Assembly: GCF_003627795.1 (NCBI RefSeq)
Contig: NZ_CP032684.1
Coordinates: 721,001-785,000, forward strand
DNA length: 64,000 nt
Direction: 5' to 3'
Origin: Rhizobium sp. CCGE531
GTDB taxonomy: Bacteria; Pseudomonadota; Alphaproteobacteria; Rhizobiales; Rhizobiaceae
The notes below the pieces were generated by a model. That model searched no databases and was not told where the DNA came from. It saw nothing but the letters and a program-made list of their open reading frames with translations. Below are positions 19,106 to 28,959 of the stretch, piece after piece. How positions within the stretch are numbered: position 1 is the stretch's first letter; each line of letters starts with the position of its first letter. The position numbers and the translations under genes are program-made.

Positions 19106-20782
19106 ATGAATCTGTTAAATCAATTAGTTCCCCTGCTTCGGAATATTCAGAATCTCGGGAGAACGCGGCTGATGATCCTGGGAGGTGTCGGCGCTGTCTC
19201 CATGCTGCTGATCCTTTTTGCGGCCCTTTACGTCAATAAGCCCGCGCAGGAGACGCTTTATGTCGGCCTGGATGCGACCGATCTCAACCAGATCAGCATC
19301 GCTCTCGCAGAGGCAAAGATCAATTTCCAGGTCGGCACTGACGGCACGAGCCTGACCGTTCCGGCCGGCATGACCGGCAAGGCCCGCGCCCTGCTCGCCG
19401 AGCGCGGCCTCCCCAATAGCGGCAAGGCCGGTTACGAGCTGTTCGATAATGTCGGTTCGCTTGGCCTGACTTCCTTCATGCAGGAAGTCACCCGCGTGCG
19501 CGCACTCGAGGGTGAAATCGGCCGCACCATTACCTCGATCGCCGGCATCAGCGCCGCCCGCGTCCATATCGTCATGCAGGACGTCGGCAATTTCCGGAAG
19601 GCGGATCAGAAGCCGACGGCGTCCGTCATGATCCGCGCCAGCGCGGAAGCGGCCCGCAAATCCGCGGCGGCTATCCGCCACCTTGTCGCCTCCGCCGTTC
19701 CGGGCCTGGAGGTCGATGACGTCACGATCCTCGACTCGACGGGGCAGCTGCTTGCATCGGGTGATGACGCGAGCAATGGCGCCCTGAGCCGCAATCTCGG
19801 CATCGTGCAGAATGTACAGAGCGAAGTCGAATCCAACATCAACAAGGCGCTCGCACCTTTCCTCGGCACGGACAACTTCCGCTCGAGCGTCACGGCGCAG
19901 CTCAACACCGACAGTCAGCAGGTGCAGGAAACCACCTACGATCCGGACTCGAAAGTCGAACGCTCGGTCCGCACGGTGAAGGAAGCGCAGAAGTCGCAGC
20001 AGAACCAGCCCGACACCGCCGCAACCGTGGAACAGAATATTCCGCAGGCGGCCCCGCAATCCGGCGGCAAGACGCCGACGTCGAACGACCAGTCCGACAA
20101 GCGCGAAGAGCAGACCAACTACGAAATCAACAGCAAGATGACGGCGACGACGCGCAACAGCTACAAGATCGAAAAGCTGTCCGTCGCGGTGGTGGTCAAC
20201 AAGGGCCGCATTGCGAAGATGCTCGGCGAAGGCGCGGATCAGGCCAAAGTCGATGCCTATATCGCCGAGATGCAGAAGATCGTCGCGACGGCCGCTGGCG
20301 TCGACACGGCGCGCGGCGACATGGTCACAGTCAACGCAATGGATTTCCTCGACAACCAGCTGCTTGAAGATACATCTTCCAGCTTCAGCATCACGGACAT
20401 GCTGAGCCGCAACATGGCCGGCATCATCAATTCGCTCGCCTTCGTCGCGGTCGCCTTCCTCATCGTCTGGATGGGCTTCCGTCCGCTGATCCGCTCGCTC
20501 GGCGGCTCCGCAAATGGCACGGCATTGCCGGAAGCGGCCGGGCTGGAATTGCCGGACTTCGCGCCTGCCGTGGGTGGTCCCGGCGCGGCGCTGATGGACG
20601 GCTTCGGCTCGGACTTCGGCTTCGACGGCACCGACGATATGCTGACGATGGGCGACGATGGCGGCACCTTCAACCGTCGCGTCAAGGAAGGGCCGGAGCG
20701 TCGCCTGTCGCGCATGGTGGAAATCAGCGAAGAGCGCGCCGCAAAGATCCTCAGAAAATGGGCTGTCGACCAAGCGGCCTGA
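19106..20782 (+). CDS. fliF: flagellar MS-ring protein FliF
   Basis: Forms the inner-membrane MS ring on which the flagellum is built. The 558-residue protein has an N-terminal membrane segment (about 26-46), ring-building motifs including LFDNVGSLGLTSFMQEVTRVRALEGEIGRTI, a Gln/Asn-rich variable region near 300-350, a second membrane segment about 440-460 (SLAFVAVAFLIVWMGF) and a C-terminal cytoplasmic tail that should bind FliG. The ATG at 19106 is the first that leaves a free leader after cheT; the frame extends to 18869 but that part overlaps cheT. A strong terminator follows. The 166-base gap before it probably holds its own promoter. Confidence 0.96.
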   Translation: MNLLNQLVPLLRNIQNLGRTRLMILGGVGAVSMLLILFAALYVNKPAQETLYVGLDATDLNQISIALAEAKINFQVGTDGTSLTVPAGMTGKARALLAERGLPNSGKAGYELFDNVGSLGLTSFMQEVTRVRALEGEIGRTITSIAGISAARVHIVMQDVGNFRKADQKPTASVMIRASAEAARKSAAAIRHLVASAVPGLEVDDVTILDSTGQLLASGDDASNGALSRNLGIVQNVQSEVESNINKALAPFLGTDNFRSSVTAQLNTDSQQVQETTYDPDSKVERSVRTVKEAQKSQQNQPDTAATVEQNIPQAAPQSGGKTPTSNDQSDKREEQTNYEINSKMTATTRNSYKIEKLSVAVVVNKGRIAKMLGEGADQAKVDAYIAEMQKIVATAAGVDTARGDMVTVNAMDFLDNQLLEDTSSSFSITDMLSRNMAGIINSLAFVAVAFLIVWMGFRPLIRSLGGSANGTALPEAAGLELPDFAPAVGGPGAALMDGFGSDFGFDGTDDMLTMGDDGGTFNRRVKEGPERRLSRMVEISEERAAKILRKWAVDQAA

Positions 20783-20784
20783 AC

Positions 20785-20814
20785 AAAGGACCGGGAGATC
20801 TCCCGGTCCTTTTT
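20785..20814 (+). terminator. rho-independent terminator after fliF
   Basis: A perfect 14-bp palindrome centred on AGATCT (left arm from AAAGGACCGGGAGA), with the T run TTTTT directly at its end, three bases after the fliF stop. It ends the che-fliF transcription block and separates it from visN. Confidence 0.9.
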
Positions 20815-21308
20815 CGTTACAGCAACGGCGGCGCGTTAATCTTGCCGATATTTGCCGTTTCAACTGTGATCAATTAGCCGCTTCCAAGTAAATTGACGCG
20901 TTCGTAAGATGGAATTTCCCCGGATATCCAGTTGCTGGGTAGAAAGAATCGACTTACAAACGGCATGCCTATTGCGTAATAGCCGTGTATTGGGAGCCAA
21001 TTGGCCCTGGTTTTCCGCGTTTCGCATGTTTAAAGCGTCTGCAGATTCCGGAGCGCGGAAAAATCAGTTCATGCTTCGTGGATCGAGTTGGCGGCGGTCC
21101 ATGCCAGCACGATTGCCGACGTGAAATTCAGAGATGGGTGCGCTCATCTCCCCGCTTCCGCCGGGATGTATTTGTGTCGCGGTAGAGAATATCCGGCTTG
21201 GACGCTTATGGAGAATCCTTGTCGATTTTCCGGTGTGACCTGCCGGTTTCTGATGAAACAATGCTCTCGTTGACGGCCTATCGCCCAACAGTGGCAGGAA
21301 ATGCAAGT
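20815..21308 (+). promoter_or_regulatory. long intergenic region upstream of visN
   Basis: About 490 bases without a convincing gene. Reading frames here are short and lack ribosome sites. It is less GC-rich than its surroundings and lies between a strong terminator and the visN start, so it must contain the visNR promoter and perhaps regulatory sites for motility control. I cannot place -35/-10 boxes with confidence. Confidence 0.4.
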
Positions 21309-22046
21309 ATGGACATGCAGATATCGCAGGCGAGCAGAGGCGATAGGGATGTGCGACCAGCCGTGCCTGCCGGAGCCATGTCACGCGAGCAGCTCGTTCC
21401 GCACCTGAATGCCGTTTCGGGCCCGGCCTATCTACAGGCCGGCCTGCATGCGTTGGCCAGCTATGCCGGCGCCTCCCACTATCTGCTCGTGCGCTCCGAT
21501 CTTATCCAGGAAAGCGGCCTCGACTTCGTCATTGCCTCCGATTGGCCCTTTGATCTCGTCAGGCGCCTGGCGGCCGAACTGACCAGCGGTTATAGCCGCA
21601 TCGGCGAGCTGGAAAAATGCCTGTCGTTGTTTCAGCCGAACGTCGCGCTCTTGCCAGACGACGTCACCCTGCCTGATGGCGTCGGCCGGCAATATCATGC
21701 CCTGAGCTTCAATGTCGGGCGTACGCGTTTCTCTCTGCTGTTGCTGGCGCGTGAAGCAGCGATGCTTTCATCGGAGCGGTTGCGCGATGTCGGCCTGCTG
21801 TCGGGCTATCTCGCGAGCTCCACCCGGTGCGCCGAAGGCAAGCCGGAGCGCGATTTCGATCTGACCGAGCGCGAGCTGGAATGCCTGTCCTGGATCGCCG
21901 AGGGCAAGACGAGCGACGAGATTGCCATGATTCTCGGGATCTCGCGCAACACCATCAACAATTACATCACCAGCGTCATGCGCAAGACCGCCACCAAGAC
22001 CCGCTCGGAGGCCATCGCCTTCGCGGTGCGAAACAATCTCGTTTAA
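21309..22046 (+). CDS. visN: VisN, LuxR-type master regulator of motility
   Basis: With VisR, a heterodimeric LuxR-type activator at the top of the rhizobial motility cascade. The 245-residue form has an N-terminal ligand-binding-like domain and a C-terminal LuxR helix-turn-helix: LTERELECLSWIAEGKTSDEIAMILGIS followed by NTINNYITSVMRK. ATG 21309 has GGAA about eight bases upstream and gives a length close to S. meliloti VisN; ATG 21261 would add 16 residues. Followed by visR after 11 bases. Function is taken from S. meliloti, where VisNR activate rem. Confidence 0.93.
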   Translation: MDMQISQASRGDRDVRPAVPAGAMSREQLVPHLNAVSGPAYLQAGLHALASYAGASHYLLVRSDLIQESGLDFVIASDWPFDLVRRLAAELTSGYSRIGELEKCLSLFQPNVALLPDDVTLPDGVGRQYHALSFNVGRTRFSLLLLAREAAMLSSERLRDVGLLSGYLASSTRCAEGKPERDFDLTERELECLSWIAEGKTSDEIAMILGISRNTINNYITSVMRKTATKTRSEAIAFAVRNNLV

Positions 22047-22057
22047 GGGCTTACCGG

Positions 22058-22804
22058 ATGCGCTATCAGCCAGACAGGACGACGGATAGGCCGAACGAAT
22101 CGCGGCTTAGCCGTTCCGGCAGGATTTCTGGCCGCTCCGATCTCTTTCCGAAGCTGGTGTCGATGCAGAAGCTGATCGATGCGCAGCATTTCGCCGTCTA
22201 TCGCCTTCATGGCTCCGGCCTGCCGCACAAGCAGCGGCTGGTATGCGAACTCGACAACTGGGGCTCGGCCAATTCCGTCGTCGGCAAATCCTTCGTGGAA
22301 GCCTATGGCGAGGCCATGATCGAGCATATCGACAAATCGCTGCTTCCGCTCATGTGGAATGGGCGCGATAGCGACAGCACGGCCGAGACGCCGGACTTTG
22401 CCGTTTTCACGCAGCGCTTGAAGCCGCATCTTCTGCCCTTCGCCGGCGTGGCTTTTCCGGTGCGGCTGGGCGCGGTCGGCAACGGCTATATCGTCTTCAC
22501 GGCGAAGTTCATGGATCTTGCGAGCGACATGATCATCGAGCTGCATGGCCGCAGCTGCCAGATCATGATGGAGCTTCTGTCGCTGGATGAGCGCCGCTCG
22601 CAGACCACCGAAGCATTGAGCGAGCGTGAGATTGCCTGCCTGCAGCTTGCCGGTGACGGGCGCATCAGCGAGGAAATTGCCGAAAAGCTGGGATTATCGG
22701 TCCATACCGTCAATGCCTATCTCGGATCGGCGACGATCAAGCTCGACAGCGTCAACCGGATCCAGGCAATCGCAAAGGCGATCCGCTTCGGCTACATAAG
22801 CTGA
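22058..22804 (+). CDS. visR: VisR, LuxR-type master regulator of motility
   Basis: Partner of VisN. A 248-residue protein with an N-terminal domain typical of the autoinducer-binding fold and a C-terminal LuxR-type DNA-binding domain (LSEREIACLQLAGDGRISEEIAEKLGLSVHTVNAYL). The expected acyl-homoserine-lactone pocket residues are not clearly conserved, in keeping with an unknown ligand. It lies 11 bases after visN in the same operon. It is convergent with the flhB-side operon, with no obvious terminator in the 53-base gap. Confidence 0.93.
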   Translation: MRYQPDRTTDRPNESRLSRSGRISGRSDLFPKLVSMQKLIDAQHFAVYRLHGSGLPHKQRLVCELDNWGSANSVVGKSFVEAYGEAMIEHIDKSLLPLMWNGRDSDSTAETPDFAVFTQRLKPHLLPFAGVAFPVRLGAVGNGYIVFTAKFMDLASDMIIELHGRSCQIMMELLSLDERRSQTTEALSEREIACLQLAGDGRISEEIAEKLGLSVHTVNAYLGSATIKLDSVNRIQAIAKAIRFGYIS

Positions 22805-22857
22805 CATTGCAGCGCCTCGGCGAATCATCTCTGCAAATTTCGAAATGGTGAATCTCT

Positions 22858-23298
22858 TCAGATTGCGTAGGCCGCTTCGCCGCGAATGACGTAGCACGCT
22901 TCTTTCAGGCTGCGTGCGAGCAGCGCCGTGTTCTCGTCCGGATCGGCTGATGCCCTGTCGAAGGCGATGTGATTGATCTCGATGCCGGCATAGTGCTCTG
23001 TCAGCGCCAGCTTGGCGTAGATGGTGACGCCCTGTGGCTTGATTTCCAGGTCGAGCGTGACCTCCGCCGGCCCGCCCCAATCGAGCTTGTAGTCACCGCC
23101 AAGCCCGAAATTGATGGTGCCTGGAAGGAAGTAGAGCTCGGCGGCCGAGGCTACGAGGTCACCGAGATTGCCGTATCGTTCGAAGCGCAGCAGCGAGATC
23201 AGGTCAGCTGCGTCGAGAAGGCGCAGCTCGCTGGCGACGGGGCTGATGGCTTCGGCTAGTATTTGTTCGCGCTGGGCAGAGTAGGGGCATTTTTTCAT
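22858..23298 (-). CDS. conserved hypothetical protein downstream of flhB
   Basis: I do not recognise a domain. The 146-residue protein has no signal peptide or membrane segment. Its middle part (LYFLPGTINFGLGGDYKLDWGGPAEVTLDLEI...) is rich in beta-strand-like segments. The start at 23298 is six bases from the flhB stop, so it is very probably the last gene of the motA-fliM-fliN-fliG-flhB operon. A gene of this size holds the same place in related rhizobia as I recall. A flagellar assembly role is inferred only from the operon. Confidence 0.6.
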   Translation of the reverse strand: MKKCPYSAQREQILAEAISPVASELRLLDAADLISLLRFERYGNLGDLVASAAELYFLPGTINFGLGGDYKLDWGGPAEVTLDLEIKPQGVTIYAKLALTEHYAGIEINHIAFDRASADPDENTALLARSLKEACYVIRGEAAYAI

Positions 23299-23303
23299 TT
23301 GGT

Positions 23304-24383
23304 TTATCGTACCCGTTTTCTATTCGACTGCGCGGCGTAGATCCGATGGATGAGCTCGGCGACAGCCTTGTAAAATACTGACGGTATGACGCTATCAACC
23401 GAGACTTGCGCAAACATGGAGCGCGCGAGCGGCGGATCTTCGAAAACGGGAATATTGTTTGCCTCGGCTATCTCTCTGATCTTCAAGGCAATCAGATCCT
23501 GGCCCTTGGCGACGACGACAGGCGCATCGTTTTCCGCTTGCACATAGCGCAGCGCAACGGCGAAGTGAGTCGGGTTGGCGATGACGAGGGTGGCGCGGGG
23601 CACCTGCTTCATCATGCGGCGGCGGGCGCGGTCGCGTGCGACCGAGCGCTGGCGCGATTTAACGATGGGGTCGCCCTGGGACTGCTTGTGTTCGTCCTTG
23701 ACCTCCTGCTTGGTCATTTTCAGCTGGTCGAACCAGTGGTAGCGGCTCCACAGCAGGTCGGCGATGCCGACGATCGCGGTTGCCATCAGCACGATGACGA
23801 GGATCCGCTGAACCACCGTCGACAGGCGCACGAAGATGGTCTGCGGATCGGAAACCATCGAATCGATTGCGTGGAAGAACTGGCCGCGCAACACGAAAAA
23901 CATGACGATGCTGACGAGCACGATCTTTGCGAGCGATTTGCCGAATTCCACCAGGCCGGTCGCGCTGAAGATGCGCTTGAAACCCGACGCGGGCGATATG
24001 CGCGAAAACTGCGGCCGGATTCGCTCAAGGACAGGTGTGGGCAGATTCTGGAATATCGAGGCGCCGACGCCGAAGACGAGGAACAGCACCACGGCGGGCA
24101 ACACCATGTTTCCGGCCTCCCAGCCTATGCGGGTAAACAGGGAGATGGCGTCGGGACCCGTATCGAGCCGCCATTGATCCGGCTTTTCGAAAAGATCGCG
24201 CAATACCTCGCCCATGCGGCCCATGCGCGCCGGCAGGAAGAAGGTGACGTAGATGACCGTTGCCAGCATGGAGGCAAAGAGCGTCGCCTCCCTGGATTGG
24301 GGCACATTGCCCTTCTCGATGGTATCGCGGAGTTTCTTCTCCGTCGGTCGTTCTGTTTTACTGTCCTTGTCTTCGTCAGCCAA
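23304..24383 (-). CDS. flhB: flagellar export gate protein FlhB
   Basis: Inner-membrane export protein that switches substrate class from hook to filament. The 359-residue protein has a polar N terminus, four membrane segments within about 30-210, and a cytoplasmic domain with the self-cleavage motif NPTH (N270-P271) and [29 protein letters not shown] after it. The start is a TTG at 24383, giving [17 protein letters not shown], the usual FlhB beginning; GGGCGG lies upstream and there is no ATG nearby. It follows fliG by 93 bases. Confidence 0.96.
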   Translation of the reverse strand: MADEDKDSKTERPTEKKLRDTIEKGNVPQSREATLFASMLATVIYVTFFLPARMGRMGEVLRDLFEKPDQWRLDTGPDAISLFTRIGWEAGNMVLPAVVLFLVFGVGASIFQNLPTPVLERIRPQFSRISPASGFKRIFSATGLVEFGKSLAKIVLVSIVMFFVLRGQFFHAIDSMVSDPQTIFVRLSTVVQRILVIVLMATAIVGIADLLWSRYHWFDQLKMTKQEVKDEHKQSQGDPIVKSRQRSVARDRARRRMMKQVPRATLVIANPTHFAVALRYVQAENDAPVVVAKGQDLIALKIREIAEANNIPVFEDPPLARSMFAQVSVDSVIPSVFYKAVAELIHRIYAAQSNRKRVR

Positions 24384-24476
24384 AGCAGCCGCCCTTTGCG
24401 AAACTGAAAGGGGCCGCGCATCATACGCGGCCCGGTTCTGAACAGTTTAAGACGATTTAGCTGAGTCGCGCCGAGG

Positions 24477-25520
24477 TCACGCTGCTTCTTCCACAGGCGT
24501 ATTTTCCTTGGGCTTGAGCTCGATCTGGCCGGAATTGGCAAGCCGGATGGCTTCCTGGGCGATGGCGCGCCGGGCAATGGCGATTTCGCGCGGATTGATG
24601 CCGGTATTGCCCATCTGCAGATCGGATTCGATCATGCGGCGCTGACGCGGGCTGATCGAGGACAGAACGACCTCGCGAATCTCGTTGCCGGATCCCCGCA
24701 GCGCCATCGTCAGAATGTCGGAGGCGATGTCGTTGAGCAGCAGCACGCGGCTCGGCTGCGGCATGCGCATGAGATCGTCGAAGAGGAAGATCTTCGGGCG
24801 GACCTTCTCGACCGATTCCTTGTTGATCGATTCCAGCGAGGTCAACAGGGTATCGACCTGCGGCTTGTCGAGCTCGTTCATCAGGTCGGCGACCTTCGCG
24901 GAGCCGGACGTGCTGCGTTCGGCATCGATCTCGGCCATCAGTCCGAGCACGCGGTTATCAATGATCTGGGCGGCCTTGGGGCTGACGTCCTTGATATTGA
25001 CGGTGCGGTTCATGACATCGGCGCGCTGGGCTTCGGGAAGCTGCAGCAGGATCTTCGCGCCGAAGGCCGAAGGCATCATGGACAGCACGTAGGCGATGGT
25101 CTGCGGATGCTCCCGCAGGAAGAACTTGGCGACGAAGACCGGGTCGGCTTCGCCCAGGCGATCCCAGATGGACGTCTCATAGGCCTGGAACGCGGTGCGT
25201 CGGCCGAGCAGGCTGTCCACCTCGTCGGGCGTAAGGCCCTCCTCGAGAATGCTCTCGATGGCCTTGGCGTTGTCCATGAGACCGGCGCCCTCGGTGAAGA
25301 GGTCTTCGAATTCCGCCACGAGCTGCGCGAGCTCGTCCGGCGGAATGAGCCTCAGCGATTGCGCCGAGGCAATGATCATCTGCAACTCGTTCTGCGTGAA
25401 ATATTTGAGCAGCCGTCCAGCTACCTGCTTTCCCATTGCGAGAAGGACGGCCGCTGCTTTTTCAGTCTGAGTCAACGGTTTCTCGGCTAGTGCGCCGCTG
25501 AAATCGTCAAAGTCCATCAT
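24477..25520 (-). CDS. fliG: flagellar motor switch protein FliG
   Basis: Rotor protein that meets the stator MotA and the MS ring. The 347-residue form contains the three FliG domains: N-terminal (LTQTEKAAAVLLAMG...), middle with EHPQTIAYVLS, and C-terminal FDDLMRMPQPSRVLLLNDI and ISPRQRRMIESDL, where charged residues contact MotA. ATG 25520 has GGAG nine bases upstream; an ATG at 25535 adds five residues and lacks such a site. It lies 48 bases after fliN in the same operon. Confidence 0.96.
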   Translation of the reverse strand: MMDFDDFSGALAEKPLTQTEKAAAVLLAMGKQVAGRLLKYFTQNELQMIIASAQSLRLIPPDELAQLVAEFEDLFTEGAGLMDNAKAIESILEEGLTPDEVDSLLGRRTAFQAYETSIWDRLGEADPVFVAKFFLREHPQTIAYVLSMMPSAFGAKILLQLPEAQRADVMNRTVNIKDVSPKAAQIIDNRVLGLMAEIDAERSTSGSAKVADLMNELDKPQVDTLLTSLESINKESVEKVRPKIFLFDDLMRMPQPSRVLLLNDIASDILTMALRGSGNEIREVVLSSISPRQRRMIESDLQMGNTGINPREIAIARRAIAQEAIRLANSGQIELKPKENTPVEEAA

Positions 25521-25568
25521 GGTCTTCATCTCCATCCCGCAGGGGGAGTGGGCTCATCCTGAGCCGGT

Positions 25569-26099
25569 TCAGCTTTTCTTCGTGTTGTAGATTTCCGTGA
25601 GCTTGATACCGAACCTGGTGTCATCATGTTCCAGAACGGTAATTTCGCCCCGGCCGATCTTGCGGCCGTTCACTGTGATCTCGACGGGTTCGCCGATCTT
25701 CTTGTCGAGCGCGATGATTGCGCCCTCGGTCAGATTCATCAGGCCCGACACCTGCATGCGGCTGCTGCCGAGCACGATCTGGACGTCGATCGGGATATCC
25801 ATGATCAGGTCGAGATTGGCCGTCAGTGCGCTGCCGGGGGCCGCAGGCGCCGCGGAAACGCCGCCGAAGTCACCATCATCGAAGGCGGGACCGGAATTGT
25901 CGTCGCCGAAATCGCCAAAGGTAGAAAGGTCGGTGCTCGTTTCCGCGCCGAACGTATCGGCGTCGAAATCAGGCAGGTCGCCGTCGCTATCCTTCTTCAG
26001 AACGCCGCGAAGACCGTCGATGGCCTCGTCCAGGGCGGCGTCGCTGCTTGAAACTTCCAGCGATTCCTCGCTGCTTTGCTGTATCGTCTTCGTAGCCAT
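25569..26099 (-). CDS. fliN: flagellar motor switch protein FliN
   Basis: C-ring protein. The C-terminal 80 residues are a SpoA domain ([40 protein letters not shown] and [22 protein letters not shown]). The first 95 residues are an acidic, Asp/Phe/Gly-rich extension with no fold signature, longer than in E. coli FliN (137 residues in total against 176 here) but usual in alphaproteobacteria. The N-terminal part could take part in CheY binding; that is inference. It is followed by fliG. Confidence 0.94.
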   Translation of the reverse strand: MATKTIQQSSEESLEVSSSDAALDEAIDGLRGVLKKDSDGDLPDFDADTFGAETSTDLSTFGDFGDDNSGPAFDDGDFGGVSAAPAAPGSALTANLDLIMDIPIDVQIVLGSSRMQVSGLMNLTEGAIIALDKKIGEPVEITVNGRKIGRGEITVLEHDDTRFGIKLTEIYNTKKS

Positions 26100-26168
26100 G
26101 AAATCACTATTCCAGTTGAAACTTGCCTCAAGCTGCCGTGGGTGGACGATCGACCACCCGCCAGCCGG

Positions 26169-27113
26169 TCAATTCATCAGGTGCCGAAGAAGCTCGTCGT
26201 CGGAATTGACGTTATCCTTGACGCGCACCGTATAATTTTCGCCAGAACGGCCGAATTCGCAGATGTAGAGATCCTTGCTGTTGGCGCTGACCTCGACCCG
26301 GACCTCGTCGGTATCCATGAAGGGGATGACATCGCCGACCGCGAGCTTGGAAATGGTGTCGAGCGTCAGTGACTGCAGCCGGACGCGTGCCTCCAGAGTC
26401 ACCTGCGAGCGGCGTACCTGCTCGCTGAGCTGATCGGACCACGCCTGGGAGGCGGTCGTCGGGTTCTTGGCGCGCGGCGCGCTGACGACGGTGCGCAGCA
26501 GATCGCATTGCGGCACGATAATGACGATGTGGGAAATCGATTTGCCGAGCGAGATCGCCATGGTGATCGCGGCCGCGAAATCATTGCCCTCGTCGCCGAC
26601 GGTTTTCGGGCGATCCTCGACGTTGTAGGGCGGGTCGAGATAGGGTTCGAAGCCGCCGGGCGCATTGACGGCCGAGCGCAGCACATTGGCGATCTTGTCG
26701 AACATCATGACGGAGAGGTCGAGCTCGATCACGGAAAGCGGCCGGGCGACGGCGGCTTCCATGTCTTCCGGGCGGGCGCCCAGCATGTGTTCCATCAGCG
26801 TCATGATGAAACCGGCGCCGCAGCCGAGGACGAATTTCGGCGCCCAGTTGCGCAGCGAGCCGTTTACGAGGGCATGGTTGCCGCCCAGTCCGGCGATCAG
26901 GTCGCTCATCGGACCGGACTGACAGCCGGCATAGGCGATATTGACATCCAGACCGGTCTCGCTCTTGACGATGTCGGGCAGGAATTCGGCATAGACTTGG
27001 GTGAAGGTGGCGCCGAGCTTGGCAAGCGCTGCCTGATCGCCGAGATTGCCGGTGAGCCTGGCAAAGAGGGTGCGGTCCATCGTCTGTGCCTTATACGCGG
27101 GTTGCTGGCTCAT
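26169..27113 (-). CDS. fliM: flagellar motor switch protein FliM
   Basis: C-ring protein of 314 residues. The middle CheC-like domain and the C-terminal SpoA domain (LAVGDVIPFMDTDEVRVEVSANSKDLYICEFG) are recognisable, though divergent from the enterobacterial protein. The usual N-terminal CheY-binding peptide LSQxEIDALL is not present; the protein starts MSQQPAYKAQTMDRTLFARL instead. The start at 27113 is five bases after the motA stop. Its place between motA and fliN supports the call. Confidence 0.92.
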   Translation of the reverse strand: MSQQPAYKAQTMDRTLFARLTGNLGDQAALAKLGATFTQVYAEFLPDIVKSETGLDVNIAYAGCQSGPMSDLIAGLGGNHALVNGSLRNWAPKFVLGCGAGFIMTLMEHMLGARPEDMEAAVARPLSVIELDLSVMMFDKIANVLRSAVNAPGGFEPYLDPPYNVEDRPKTVGDEGNDFAAAITMAISLGKSISHIVIIVPQCDLLRTVVSAPRAKNPTTASQAWSDQLSEQVRRSQVTLEARVRLQSLTLDTISKLAVGDVIPFMDTDEVRVEVSANSKDLYICEFGRSGENYTVRVKDNVNSDDELLRHLMN

Positions 27114-27118
27114 GATCG

Positions 27119-27991
27119 TCAGGCTGCCTTGCTTTCACCGCCGGGGTTCATCATTTCCTGCTCGACGGCGTCGATCGAGGGACGCTCGTAGGAGGAGATG
27201 GTCTTGCGGCCGTATTCGAGCGCGACCTGTGGCACCGATCCGTTCATGTAGGCGAGCAGCGTCTGCTTCACGATCACGTAGAGGCGATGCTGCTTGTTGC
27301 GCACGACCTTGATCTGCGAAACCAGCGGCGCGCAGACCGAATAGGACAGGATGATGCCGAGGAAGGTGCCGACCAGCGCCGAGCCGATGAGATGGCCGAG
27401 CACTTCGGGCGATTCGTTGATGTGGCTCATCGCCTTGATGACGCCGAGAACGGCGGCGACGATACCGATCGCCGGGAAGGAATCGCCCATGATCGTGATC
27501 GCGTGATAAGGCTTCATCTTGTCGTGCTGCATCGTCTCGAGCTCTTCGTCCATCAGCGCCTCGATCTCGTGCGAGCGGGCGTTGCCGATGATGATGAGGC
27601 GGACATAATCGCAGATGAAAGCCGTCAGATCCTTGTTCTTCAGAACCGTCGGCGCGGCCTTGAAGATCGTCGATTCATCCGGATTGTCGATATGGGCCTC
27701 GATCTCGTTGCGCGACTTGGTGCGTAGGTCGCGCATCAGGGCATAGAGCGCGCCGAGCGTGTCGAGATAATCGCGCTCCTTCGGCACCTTGTGGCTGAAG
27801 GCTTCTCCGAGCGCTTTGCCCGAATCCTTCACCACTTTCATCGGATTAGCCATGATGAAGCCACCGAGACCGGCGCCTGCGATAATGACAAATTCGAAGG
27901 GCTGGAACAGTGCCCCCACGTCTCCGCCCATGGCCATGAAGCTGCCTATGATGCAGCCGCAGGTCACTACAAATCCGATAATAATATTCAT
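27119..27991 (-). CDS. motA: flagellar stator protein MotA
   Basis: Proton-channel stator protein, 290 residues, with four membrane segments (about 3-22, 30-48, 170-190, 200-222) and a large cytoplasmic loop. The loop has conserved charged residues (about 85-105, [21 protein letters not shown]) that meet FliG. The family motif [21 protein letters not shown] is present. ATG 27991 gives the usual MNIIIG beginning; an upstream TTG-type extension to 28006 is unlikely. First gene of the minus-strand operon; its partner motB is about 20 kb away on the other strand, as in S. meliloti. Confidence 0.96.
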   Translation of the reverse strand: MNIIIGFVVTCGCIIGSFMAMGGDVGALFQPFEFVIIAGAGLGGFIMANPMKVVKDSGKALGEAFSHKVPKERDYLDTLGALYALMRDLRTKSRNEIEAHIDNPDESTIFKAAPTVLKNKDLTAFICDYVRLIIIGNARSHEIEALMDEELETMQHDKMKPYHAITIMGDSFPAIGIVAAVLGVIKAMSHINESPEVLGHLIGSALVGTFLGIILSYSVCAPLVSQIKVVRNKQHRLYVIVKQTLLAYMNGSVPQVALEYGRKTISSYERPSIDAVEQEMMNPGGESKAA

Positions 27992-28216
27992 CGCCGGTCC
28001 ACACACCTGAACGTTGCTTCATATGATGAACTAGGGGAGCTGCCTTGCGTGAGGCTGTTCGATGGGCCTGCGGAAGCGCTTTTTGCCTTGTCAGCTTCGC
28101 ACAAGCCAAGCCCTGCAGGATGACGGCTAAGGGCATCCATGCCCCGCTAACGAAATGTAGGAGCGCCGGTGGCGTTTCCTTTCCCGTTATTCTCCAATGT
28201 CCGGAGGGCGTTGAAA
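27992..28216. promoter_or_regulatory. divergent promoter region motA / flgF
   Basis: A 225-base gap between the divergent motA and flgF operons. It must contain promoters for both. No clear sigma-70 or sigma-54 boxes are seen, in keeping with activator-dependent motility promoters in rhizobia. Confidence 0.5.
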
Positions 28217-28951
28217 ATGCAGTCTGGTATCTATGTCGCGCTATCGTCCCAGATGGCGCTCGAGCGGCGCCTGACCACGATCGCCGATAATTTGGCCAAT
28301 GTGAACACGACGGGCTTCCGCGGCACGGAGGTCAAGTTCGATCAGGTCCTCAGCAATACCCAAAACAAGCTCAACGCCAAGGTCGCCTTCGTCTCGCAAG
28401 GCAATGATTACCTCTCCACCGACAATGGCGAACTTCAAAATACCGGCAATCTCTTCGATTTCGCGGTCAAGGGCGACGCCTATTTCGGCCTCAACACGCC
28501 GGCAGGCCTGGTGATCACGCGCGACGGCCGTTTCACCATGACCGACAGCGGTGCGCTGGTCTCCACGCGCGGCTTTCCCGTGCTCGATCCCGGCGGGGCC
28601 CCGATCCAGCTCGATCCGGCGGGCGGCGCCCCGACCGTTGCATCGAACGGCGTGATCACGCAGAACGGCCGGAGCATGGGTCAGATCGGCCTCTATAGCG
28701 CTGATGTCGGCAAGGGCTTCCTGCGCTACGAAAACAGCGGCATCCTGCCGACCGATACGCCTCAGCCGGTGATCGACCGTTCGAATATTGGCATCGCCCA
28801 GGGCTACCTGGAAAACTCCAATGTCAACGGCATGCGGGAAATGACCAACCTGATCGAGGTCAGCCGCGCCTTCGACAATATCAGCACGCTCACCAGCAGC
28901 AGTGAGGGCACGCTCACCGACGCCATCAAGACCCTCGGCGGCAGCCAGTAA
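28217..28951 (+). CDS. flgF: flagellar basal-body rod protein FlgF
   Basis: Proximal rod protein of 244 residues with the rod/hook N-terminal motif IADNLANVNTTGFRG and a matching C-terminal helix (MREMTNLIEVSRAFDNIST). The ATG at 28217 has GGAGG nine bases upstream; an in-frame start at 28169 is not supported. Shorter than FlgG and placed before fliI, as in S. meliloti. First gene of a long operon. Confidence 0.93.
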   Translation: MQSGIYVALSSQMALERRLTTIADNLANVNTTGFRGTEVKFDQVLSNTQNKLNAKVAFVSQGNDYLSTDNGELQNTGNLFDFAVKGDAYFGLNTPAGLVITRDGRFTMTDSGALVSTRGFPVLDPGGAPIQLDPAGGAPTVASNGVITQNGRSMGQIGLYSADVGKGFLRYENSGILPTDTPQPVIDRSNIGIAQGYLENSNVNGMREMTNLIEVSRAFDNISTLTSSSEGTLTDAIKTLGGSQ

Positions 28952-28959
28952 AGAGGCGG

